From: Spirosoma fluviale
GTDB taxonomy: Bacteria; Bacteroidota; Bacteroidia; Cytophagales; Spirosomataceae
Direction: 5' to 3'
Assembly (NCBI RefSeq): GCF_900230225.1
Contig: NZ_OCNH01000002.1
Coordinates: forward strand, 1,212,793 to 1,276,792
Length of the DNA: 64,000 bases
Part shown: positions 25,251 to 31,212 of the stretch, piece after piece
Numbering within the stretch: the stretch's first letter is position 1
Layout of the letters: each line of letters begins with the position of its first letter
Translations under genes and position numbers: made by a program
The notes under the pieces: generated by a model
Databases searched by the model: none
Told to the model about the DNA's origin: nothing
What the model saw: the letters and a program-made list of their open reading frames with translations, nothing else

Positions 25251-25463
25251 TCAATAGTTCCTAAATGCGGGCGTCAACTCGTGGTTAGCGGACTTCATGC
25301 CAGCCTCACGAAACATCCTGAAAACGCTTTCAGGAGCAATCCTTATCCGCTGAGCGGGGTCATTTTCGTACGTGGTGTCTACGGTTTGCGCGAGGGTGAG
25401 CCCTGAGCATACCAGCGTTATCAAAGCCGAAGTTGCCAATAGAAAAACCGATTTTCCATTCAT
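25251..25463 (-). CDS. Short putative secreted protein, possibly a truncated gene
   Basis: The 70-residue product has a convincing signal peptide (VFLLATSALITLVCSGLTLAQ) and a 45-residue mature part (RIRIAPESVFRMFREAGMKS) with no recognised family. The mature region looks like the beginning of a longer secreted protein, and the stop at 25251 may be a truncation. No similar open frame continues the sequence downstream. Confidence 0.5.
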   Translation of the reverse strand: MNGKSVFLLATSALITLVCSGLTLAQTVDTTYENDPAQRIRIAPESVFRMFREAGMKSANHELTPAFRNY

Positions 25464-25561
25464 CGTGTCGTCATTCGTTAAGCTTGTAGGATGTTGCGGG
25501 AGGCTACGTCATAAGCATACATCTTCCCGGAGCAAGTTGGGCAAATTTCTACCGGAAGCGT

Positions 25562-25885
25562 TTACCCTGAAATCCGTAAGGAGCGGATAAGGGAACCATC
25601 CAGTTCAAGGTGGTAGTGCATAACCGCCGGGCTACCGGGGAACGTGCCGCTTACGTCGACGGTCAACTCGGCTATGGAGCCGGTTTGATTGAAATCGATA
25701 GGTTTTAGCTGCATATGGTACTTTTCGGTCGCCTGCTGTATCCATTGCTTAATTTCGTCTCGGCCCGAATAGGACGATCCTTCGTCGGAAACAGTGGCTT
25801 CTGCGGTAAAAAACGCAGCAAAGGCGGTGCTGTCCAGCTCGTTCTGTGCCTTAATGAGGCCTTGTATGTTGTCAGGGAGTTTCAT
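25562..25885 (-). CDS. SnoaL-like / NTF2-fold protein
   Basis: The 107-residue protein follows the SnoaL-like pattern. An N-terminal helix (QGLIKAQNELDSTAFAAFFT) is followed by TAEATVSDEGSSYSGRDEIK, a helix (WIQQATEKY), and antiparallel strands ending VMHYHLELDGSLIRSLRISG. Members are small enzymes or binding proteins of varied function. It is encoded 63 bp downstream of the SDR gene on the same strand and probably shares its transcript. The divergent HxlR regulator at 26866 is the likely controller of the pair. Confidence 0.85.
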   Translation of the reverse strand: MKLPDNIQGLIKAQNELDSTAFAAFFTAEATVSDEGSSYSGRDEIKQWIQQATEKYHMQLKPIDFNQTGSIAELTVDVSGTFPGSPAVMHYHLELDGSLIRSLRISG

Positions 25886-25948
25886 AGCTGTAAAGTTTAT
25901 AGTTGATTAAGATGGCTGTGTGTCAATACCCGTTTGACAAATCCTGGC

Positions 25949-26737
25949 CTATACCGTGGGTATGGTGCCGCCGTCAATGACAAATTCGGTGCCGGTCAGA
26001 TAGGCCGCCCGGGGCGAAACCAGGAATCCGACCAGCTCAGCTACTTCCTGTGGCCAGGCGGGTCGGCCGAAGGGAATGCCGCCCAGGGCATCCATCACCC
26101 CCCTGGCAGCCTGTTCGGCAGTTCCCTCTGAGCTTTCGGCGATACGCTCCATCATCCGGCTCGATGCGGTGGTCATAATCCAGCCCGGCGATACGGTGAG
26201 CACGCGCACCCCTTTCGGAGCCACTTCGTTGGAAAGGCTTTTGCTGTAATTGACCAGGGCCGCTTTTGCCGCGGCATAGGGCAGTGTGGAGTCGTATAAA
26301 GGCAACTTCGCCTGGATAGACGCGATATGGATAATAACCCCTTCCCCCCGCCTGATCATGCCCGGCAATAACCCGCGGTCCAATCGCACGGGCGCCAGCA
26401 GATTGGTCTGGAAGGATGATTCCCAATCCTCGTCGGACAGTGCGGCAAATCCACCAGCCGGTGTTTCTGAGCCACCCATATTATTGACCAGGATGTCCAG
26501 ATAGCCAAATGTAGCGAGTATTTCCTCGATCACTTTCCGGGTGCCGTCGGGTTTGCTTAAATCGGCAGCGATGAAATGGATGCCATTCGTTTCATCTTCC
26601 GGCTTGTTGCGGGCGGTAATGATCACCGTGGCACCCGCTGTCAACAGCCGATCGGCGATGGCCTTACCCGTTCCTTTGCTACCGCCGGTAACCAGGGCAA
26701 TTTTGCCCGCCAGTTCGTTTTCAATGTTAGCCTCCAT
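25949..26737 (-). CDS. Short-chain dehydrogenase/reductase
   Basis: The 262-residue protein is a classical SDR. The nucleotide-binding motif is VTGGSKGTGKAIADRL (about 16-31), the structural motif is NNMGG, and the catalytic residues are Ser140 (IHIASIQ), Tyr154 and Lys158 (YAAAKAALVNYSKSL). The late PGWI segment and C-terminal YLTGTEFVIDGG are standard. It reduces or oxidises a carbonyl or alcohol with NAD(P)H; the substrate cannot be read. It is divergent from the HxlR gene at 26866, with a perfect palindrome in the shared promoter region. Confidence 0.93.
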   Translation of the reverse strand: MEANIENELAGKIALVTGGSKGTGKAIADRLLTAGATVIITARNKPEDETNGIHFIAADLSKPDGTRKVIEEILATFGYLDILVNNMGGSETPAGGFAALSDEDWESSFQTNLLAPVRLDRGLLPGMIRRGEGVIIHIASIQAKLPLYDSTLPYAAAKAALVNYSKSLSNEVAPKGVRVLTVSPGWIMTTASSRMMERIAESSEGTAEQAARGVMDALGGIPFGRPAWPQEVAELVGFLVSPRAAYLTGTEFVIDGGTIPTV

Positions 26738-26810
26738 AACGGTCTTGATTTGTTCAGGACAAAATTCGGTAGTACGACAGGCGCTGACAAGTACGGACTT
26801 ACGAATCAGG

Positions 26811-26830
26811 TAGGGATAAATTTATCCCTA
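26811..26830. promoter_or_regulatory. Perfect 20-bp palindrome between the SDR and HxlR genes
   Basis: TAGGGATAAATTTATCCCTA is its own reverse complement. It lies in the 128-bp divergent spacer, 36 bp before the HxlR start and 74 bp from the SDR start. A dyad here is the expected operator for the dimeric HxlR protein, giving autoregulation and control of SDR/SnoaL. Function is inferred. Confidence 0.6.
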
Positions 26831-26861
26831 TTGAGCTGCCCCGCGCATATGGTTATCTTTG
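26831..26861 (+). promoter_or_regulatory. Candidate Bacteroidota promoter for the HxlR gene
   Basis: TTG at 26831-26833 and TATCTTTG at 26854-26861 match the TTG / TAnnTTTG promoter with 20 bp between them. The predicted start point is at or next to the ATG at 26866, so the mRNA would be leaderless or the true start lies farther in. The -33 element abuts the palindrome at 26811-26830. Confidence 0.45.
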
Positions 26862-26865
26862 TCGT

Positions 26866-27225
26866 ATGTACGAACGAAAGACACTGCCCGAGCTGAACTG
26901 CGGGCTCGACCTGGTTGGCGAAGTTCTTTACGGAAAATGGAAGATGCGGCTTTTGTGGTTTATCCACGAAGGCTTTCAGCGCCCCAGCGAGCTACAGCGG
27001 AAAATTCCGGGGGCGTCCCGGCGCGTGCTGAACGTACAGTTGAAGGAACTGGAAAGCCACGAATTGGTGGGGAAAGTGATTTACCCGGTTGTCCCGCCCA
27101 AAGTGGAGTATTATCTCACCGATTTCGGGAAATCACTCATCCCCGTTATTGACGCCATCGGGCAGTGGGGCGATCAGCATGATGACCATTTGCGCACACT
27201 TATTCTTAAGAATACGAAGCCTTAG
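26866..27225 (+). CDS. HxlR-family transcriptional regulator
   Basis: The 119-residue protein has the HxlR winged helix. Cys11 lies in the usual N-terminal position (ELNCGLDLVGEVLYGKWK). The recognition region is RPSELQRKIPGASRRVLNVQ, followed by the wing (LVGKVIYPVVPPKVEYYLT) and a C-terminal dimer helix (VIDAIGQWGDQH). Members sense aldehydes or oxidants through this cysteine and repress neighbouring detoxification genes. It is divergent from SDR/SnoaL. It converges with a second HxlR gene at 27252, with 26 bp between the stops. Confidence 0.92.
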   Translation: MYERKTLPELNCGLDLVGEVLYGKWKMRLLWFIHEGFQRPSELQRKIPGASRRVLNVQLKELESHELVGKVIYPVVPPKVEYYLTDFGKSLIPVIDAIGQWGDQHDDHLRTLILKNTKP

Positions 27226-27251
27226 AAGCTATTTAAGTTAATCGCTCTCGT

Positions 27252-27608
27252 TCACACTTCCCCCGAGAGGATTTTTTTCCGGTGTAATTCACCCCAGCTA
27301 CGCAGTGATTCAATGACCTCGCCAAGGGTTTCACTATGCGGGGTTAACATGTACGTGACTTTGACGGGATAGGTATCGTACACCGTTCGTTTGACCAACC
27401 CGTTTACCTCCATATCGCGTAACTCCTTAGAGAGCATTCGGTCCGTGATCCCGTGGACTTCTTTGGAAATTTCGCCAAACCGCTTCTCTCCAAAGGTTAG
27501 GGCCACAATAATTGGCAGCTTCCATTTGCCATTCAACACGTCCAACGCATCCCGGATAGGCCGCAATATACTGATACACTCTGCGTGCTTAAGTTCTGTC
27601 GTTTCCAT
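27252..27608 (-). CDS. HxlR-family transcriptional regulator (second)
   Basis: The 118-residue winged-helix protein carries Cys12 (HAECISILRPIRDALDVLNG), the conserved KWKLPIIVALTFGEKRFGEI, the recognition segment GITDRMLSKELRDMEVNGLV, and a C-terminal dimer helix (VIESLRSWGELHRKKI). It is divergent from the pirin-YceI genes, and three copies of a CTATACT dyad lie between them, so it probably regulates both directions. It shares only family-level similarity with the HxlR at 26866. Confidence 0.93.
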   Translation of the reverse strand: METTELKHAECISILRPIRDALDVLNGKWKLPIIVALTFGEKRFGEISKEVHGITDRMLSKELRDMEVNGLVKRTVYDTYPVKVTYMLTPHSETLGEVIESLRSWGELHRKKILSGEV

Positions 27609-27655
27609 TTCAGATAGATGTCATAGTGAGCTGGATAACAGCCCTGTTCTGTTTA

Positions 27656-27706
27656 CTATACTCAAGTATAGGGCTATACATGAGTATAGTACTTACAAAA
27701 GTATAG
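27656..27706. promoter_or_regulatory. Three tandem dyads between the HxlR and pirin genes
   Basis: CTATACTCAAGTATAG (27656-27671) has perfect 7-bp arms. CTATACATGAGTATAG (27674-27689) has perfect 6-bp arms. ACTTACAAAAGTATAG (27691-27706) keeps one arm. The starts are 18 and 17 bp apart. Tandem dyads beside a HxlR gene are strong candidates for its operator, possibly bound cooperatively. They lie 48 bp from the HxlR start and 67 bp from the pirin start. Confidence 0.65.
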
Positions 27707-27772
27707 CTTACTGTGTAAATTTGCATCATCAATGACGAGCGAAATTTTCCGCCGTTTTAAAAAGACAGGAGC

Positions 27773-28645
27773 ATGAATAGTCATCGAAAAATCGTCCAAA
27801 CATATACTCCGCCTACTCAACAGGGGTTTTTAGGGCCTGGTCATTTGGCCAGACCGGTTATTCAGGTCGACTTCATCCAAAGTGATCCGTTCATTATGTT
27901 GATGGATGATCGACTCAACAAGCAGGATGAGCAGCCCGTGGGCGGTCCGCACCCCCATGCCGGTTTTGAAACCGTATCCCTGCTATTGGAAGGCGATGTA
28001 GGTGACGAAGCCCACCGGATGAAGGGGGGTGATCTACAACTCATGACGGCAGGGAGTGGTATCGTCCATACCGAAACCATCGAAGGAAAAGCGTCGATGC
28101 GCCTGTTGCAGTTATGGCTGAATCTACCCAAAAAAGACCGCTGGGCTACGCCACGGGTACAGGATCTGCCTTTGGAGAAGGTGCCTATTATAACCCACGA
28201 CGGCACAACTATAAAGGTCTACAGCGGTTCGCTGGCAGGCCTGACTTCACCGATCCGGAATTATACACCCCTTATTATTGCCGATATCCACTTGCAGCCC
28301 GGCACGACCACCGTGCAACACCTCCCTGCCTCCTTTACCACGTTTCTCTATGTCCTTGAGGGGAGTTTGCAGGTGGGCGACGAAGCCAAAGAAATCCATC
28401 AGGATCAAGTCGGTTGGCTGGATAGACAGGCCGAGGAGACCCTGAGCGAACTCAAGCTGACAAGCGGGGAAACCGGAGCCCGGGTCATTCTTTACGCCGG
28501 AGAGCCGCAAGGGGATGCCATCGTGTCGCACGGTCCCTTCATCGGCGATACACAGGAGGACATTCAACGACTCTATCGGGAATACCGGCAGGGTAAATTA
28601 GACCACATCGCAACCGTGGAGGCTTCGCAACGGATTCTCTGGTGA
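27773..28645 (+). CDS. Pirin family protein
   Basis: The 290-residue protein is a bicupin of the pirin family. The N-terminal cupin holds the metal ligands: PHPHAGFETVS gives two His and GSGIVHTE gives the third His and the Glu. The C-terminal cupin (IIADIHLQPGTTTVQHLPAS) lacks a ligand set, as usual. Bacterial pirins bind iron and act as quercetinase-like dioxygenases or as redox-responsive partners. It is followed by YceI (92 bp gap) and lies divergent from the HxlR gene at 27252. This arrangement is common in Bacteroidota and points to oxidant or electrophile stress. Confidence 0.93.
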   Translation: MNSHRKIVQTYTPPTQQGFLGPGHLARPVIQVDFIQSDPFIMLMDDRLNKQDEQPVGGPHPHAGFETVSLLLEGDVGDEAHRMKGGDLQLMTAGSGIVHTETIEGKASMRLLQLWLNLPKKDRWATPRVQDLPLEKVPIITHDGTTIKVYSGSLAGLTSPIRNYTPLIIADIHLQPGTTTVQHLPASFTTFLYVLEGSLQVGDEAKEIHQDQVGWLDRQAEETLSELKLTSGETGARVILYAGEPQGDAIVSHGPFIGDTQEDIQRLYREYRQGKLDHIATVEASQRILW

Positions 28646-28737
28646 GGCCAATCCCGGTTTCTCTTTTAAAAATGGCGTTGCTTACGGCAGGGTCTCCAGA
28701 CGTACTAAGTAAAAACAGAACAATAATTTAAAATCAT

Positions 28738-29286
28738 ATGTCAACGACAAAATGGGTCCTTGACCCCACGCACAGCGAATTAGGCTTTAAGATCAGACAT
28801 TTAATGATCAGCAATGTCTCGGGTTCTTTCCAACAGTTTCAGGTAGCCGTTGAAACCCAGGATGACGACTTTAGTACCGCTCAAATACGGGCGACCGCCG
28901 AGATTGCTTCCATCCATACCAACAATGAGCAACGCGACCATCATCTGCGTAACTCCGATTTTTTTGAAGCCGAAATCTATCCCCAGTTAAGCTTCCAATC
29001 GACAAAAGTTGAGAAGCTATCCGATGATACCTTCACCGTCTATGGGGAGTTAACCATGAAAGGCGTTAGCAAACCGGTTAAATTATCGGTCGAGTACAGT
29101 GGCGTAACGAAAGACCCCTGGGGGGGCGTTCGGGCGGGCTATACCATCAGCGGAAAAATCAACCGCAGCGATTGGGGCATTACCTTCAATGGCGTACTGG
29201 AAACTGGCGGGGTAGCACTGGGTGAAGAAGTAAAGATTAACAGTGAAATTCAACTGGTCAAACAGCTTGAAACGGTAGTCGCCTAA
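28738..29286 (+). CDS. YceI family protein
   Basis: The 182-residue protein shows the YceI lipocalin-like barrel from its first residues (WVLDPTHSELGFKIRHLMIS). The conserved block EIASIHTNNEQRDHHLRNSD follows, and then WGGVRAGYTISGKINRSDWG. YceI proteins bind isoprenoid-type ligands in their barrel. This one lacks a signal peptide, so it is predicted to be cytoplasmic, which is common in Bacteroidota members beside pirin. It probably shares a transcript with the pirin gene and ends at the hairpin at 29302. Confidence 0.93.
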   Translation: MSTTKWVLDPTHSELGFKIRHLMISNVSGSFQQFQVAVETQDDDFSTAQIRATAEIASIHTNNEQRDHHLRNSDFFEAEIYPQLSFQSTKVEKLSDDTFTVYGELTMKGVSKPVKLSVEYSGVTKDPWGGVRAGYTISGKINRSDWGITFNGVLETGGVALGEEVKINSEIQLVKQLETVVA

Positions 29287-29301
29287 CCATAGGTATCGTA
29301 G

Positions 29302-29359
29302 TAAGCAGTCGTTTAAATTCCGGGCCAGATAGTGACCCGGGTATTTAAACGACTGCTTA
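29302..29359. terminator. Long hairpin terminator after YceI
   Basis: TAAGCAGTCGTTTAAAT (29302-29318) and its exact reverse complement (29343-29359) form a 17-bp stem; inner CCGGG and CCCGG add further pairing. It starts 16 nt after the YceI stop. The stem is AT-rich at both sides and so could act in either direction. Confidence 0.75.
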
Positions 29360-29573
29360 GTCGTTTCCATGCTAGCCGAGCACTACCGAAAGGGTTAGAT
29401 TGGGTACTTCCCCCAGCCTCGACAAGGTCAGCCGATAGCAGAGCCGAACTACAGCTAATTTGCTGCCAGTTGAGGACGCTTCAATGAAGGTGCTGATCGA
29501 GACTACGTCTGGCTTAATGTAGTTAATTAAAAAAAGGGAAGGGTCAAGAGACTATTCTCATGCGTTTCTTTCC

Positions 29574-29685
29574 ATATGCGACAGAAAGTCGTTGACAGTT
29601 AATTAAGAAAAAATGTCTCGAAAAAACGCTCTAGTTGTTGAAAAACTAATTATTAATACCTCTTCTCCCTATTTCGCAGCATACG
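29574..29685 (+). mobile_element. Dispersed MITE-like element, both ends present, shortened interior
   Basis: The left end ATATGCGAC with GTTGACAGTTAATTAAGAAA and the right end TTATTAATACC with CGCAGCATACG are inverted repeats of each other. The interior keeps TGTCTCGAAAAAACGCTC but lacks the CTTCTT arm, giving about 112 bp instead of about 160. Confidence 0.65.
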
Positions 29686-29722
29686 GATGCAATCAACTGA
29701 CAACTGACTATTAGGCGAATCT

Positions 29723-29759
29723 TCTCGAAAATGATCTTTATCAGTACACATTTTCGAGA
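29723..29759. repeat. 11-bp inverted repeat upstream of the serine recombinase remnant, res-like
   Basis: TCTCGAAAATG (29723-29733) and CATTTTCGAGA (29749-29759) are exact reverse complements separated by 15 bp. The second arm ends 17 bp before the recombinase ATG at 29777. Serine resolvases bind dyads of this sort just upstream of their own gene, so this is a candidate res subsite. Confidence 0.55.
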
Positions 29760-29776
29760 CCGTTTCGGCTATTTTT

Positions 29777-30056
29777 ATGTTATTTGGCTACGCACGTGTA
29801 TCAATCGCACGGCACCGGCCGCCCGTCGGCGGACCGGCAAGATTTGATCCGCGAGCATACTAAAGCGGGCTTGGCCGCAGCACGTGCCCGGGTAGGAGGC
29901 CGTCCTAAGGGGCTGACTCCGGAAGCGCAAGTAAAAGCACGAGCGGTCAAGACGATGTATGCCAATAAACTGAACACGATTACTGAGATTGGCCTGTTAT
30001 TTCACATAAGTCGAGCGACGGTTTACCGGTACTTAGCCTGGCAAGAGGTAAAATAA
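29777..30056 (+). pseudogene. Internally deleted serine recombinase (resolvase/invertase) gene
   Basis: The ATG at 29777 begins MLFGYARVS, the universal N-terminus of small serine recombinases; that frame then drifts into nonsense. One frame over, from about 29816 to the stop at 30056, lies the normal C-terminus: QDLIREHTKAGLAAARARVG followed by GGRPKGLTPEAQ and a helix-turn-helix (EIGLLFHISRATVYRYL). Complete proteins are about 185-200 residues. The missing 120 or so hold the rest of the catalytic domain, so recombination activity must be lost. The start-proximal deletion left a frameshift. The remnant lies between dispersed-element copies ending at 29685 and 30147. Confidence 0.85.
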
Positions 30057-30077
30057 ACGTTGATTTATGTTAGACAT

Positions 30078-30147
30078 TGCTTCTTAAAAAGGGCGTTTAA
30101 TTGGACGTCTTGTTTTACGAACTGTCAACTACAGTTTGTAGCATACG
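30078..30147 (+). mobile_element. Dispersed MITE-like element, right half
   Basis: TTGCTTCTTAAAAAGGGCG then TTTAATTGGACG, ACTGTCAACTACAG and TTTGTAGCATACG reproduce the right half of the complete copies up to the terminal CATACG at 30147. The left half is absent. Confidence 0.65.
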
Positions 30148-30252
30148 GTTGCAACCGCAACAGCGGTGATGCGCGGTTCCCCGCCGGGACATTCCGACCG
30201 TAACCGTTCAGATTATAGCAATACCGTCAATTGTAAGTATAAGATCAACTTT

Positions 30253-31212
30253 TTAATTGACTTGTAGGGCCAGGGTTGAACGGTTATACGCCCCAAAGCA
30301 GCCAAGCCCCCCCTGAACAGTTGTTGGAACCAGCACTGGTTCAGCGAAAGGGTTGTCGCCGACTGAACGCTGACGGTCTATGGCTTCATGATAGCGATAA
30401 TAATTCTCATCCACGTTGAGCAGGTACGCATATAGAGGCCCCCGGGCTAAGCTGGATTGCTGTTGCCCATTGATCCATAAGTAATTAATAGCCAGACGGC
30501 CCCGTCCTGAACGCATTGCCTGGCCGTCGCGGCCCACATCAGTCAGCATGGCAGCTGAACTAAAGGTCCAATCACCCCATAGTAGCCCCGTTGAATCCCG
30601 GACTGGCGTGTTAGGGCCTGGCTGGAACCGAAAGTTGTATGTATACGCGTTATTCCCCGCCACCCGGTAGTAGTTGGTCTGCCGAGCGGGGTCTTGCCAG
30701 TGCAGCCGCGCATAATAATCTTTACGGATCAGACCATACTCGTTGATGGTCGATGAATCCAATTCGACCTGATCCAGCTGTACGGGCTCAGGAACGGTGC
30801 AGCTGGCCCTGATTTGCCGTCCGTCGGGTACCTGCACGGTCAGCGTATAGCGTTTACCCGCCACAATGGCCAACTCACTGGCCAGAGCCCGGTACAGAAT
30901 GGACATCGTTCCGTAATTATAGGGATCAGCTCTGCGTTGCAGGCGCAGGATCACCGATTGGCTTCCGTCGGATAAGGTAACGGTCGCATTGGGGATGTCT
31001 AGGTCGTTTTGATTGCCTAGGCCTAAAATGGGTAAGCTGCGGCTGACCCGGGCCGCCAGGACCGTATCCTGAGGAGATATAAAGCAGGTGACCACGACTT
31101 GTTCCCCTTCGCCTACCACCCCTTTGGGATCAACTTCTTGACGTAGGCTGCCACAACCCATCAGCAGTAGAAGGGGTAATCCGAACAACAGGTATGCAGG
31201 GTTCATCATCAA
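30253..31212 (-). CDS. DUF4249 domain lipoprotein
   Basis: The 319-residue protein starts with a lipoprotein signal (LLFGLPLLLLMGCGS, Cys about 20). Its body has the DUF4249 pattern: VVVTCFISPQDTVLAARVSR, NATVTLSDGSQSVILRL, KRYTLTVQVPDGRQI and a late YHEAIDRQRSVGDNPFAEPV. DUF4249 lipoproteins partner with TonB-dependent receptors at the outer membrane, probably as ligand-binding or lid components. Its ATG overlaps the receptor's TGA at 31209-31212 (ATGA), so the two are translationally coupled. Confidence 0.92.
   Translation of the reverse strand: MMMNPAYLLFGLPLLLLMGCGSLRQEVDPKGVVGEGEQVVVTCFISPQDTVLAARVSRSLPILGLGNQNDLDIPNATVTLSDGSQSVILRLQRRADPYNYGTMSILYRALASELAIVAGKRYTLTVQVPDGRQIRASCTVPEPVQLDQVELDSSTINEYGLIRKDYYARLHWQDPARQTNYYRVAGNNAYTYNFRFQPGPNTPVRDSTGLLWGDWTFSSAAMLTDVGRDGQAMRSGRGRLAINYLWINGQQQSSLARGPLYAYLLNVDENYYRYHEAIDRQRSVGDNPFAEPVLVPTTVQGGLGCFGAYNRSTLALQVN

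Larger units (their letters stand above)
29360..29776. other. Intergenic region with an element and an inverted repeat
   Basis: No intact gene is present. The stretch contains a complete but short dispersed element (29574-29685) and the inverted repeat at 29723-29759 upstream of the recombinase remnant. Confidence 0.6.
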
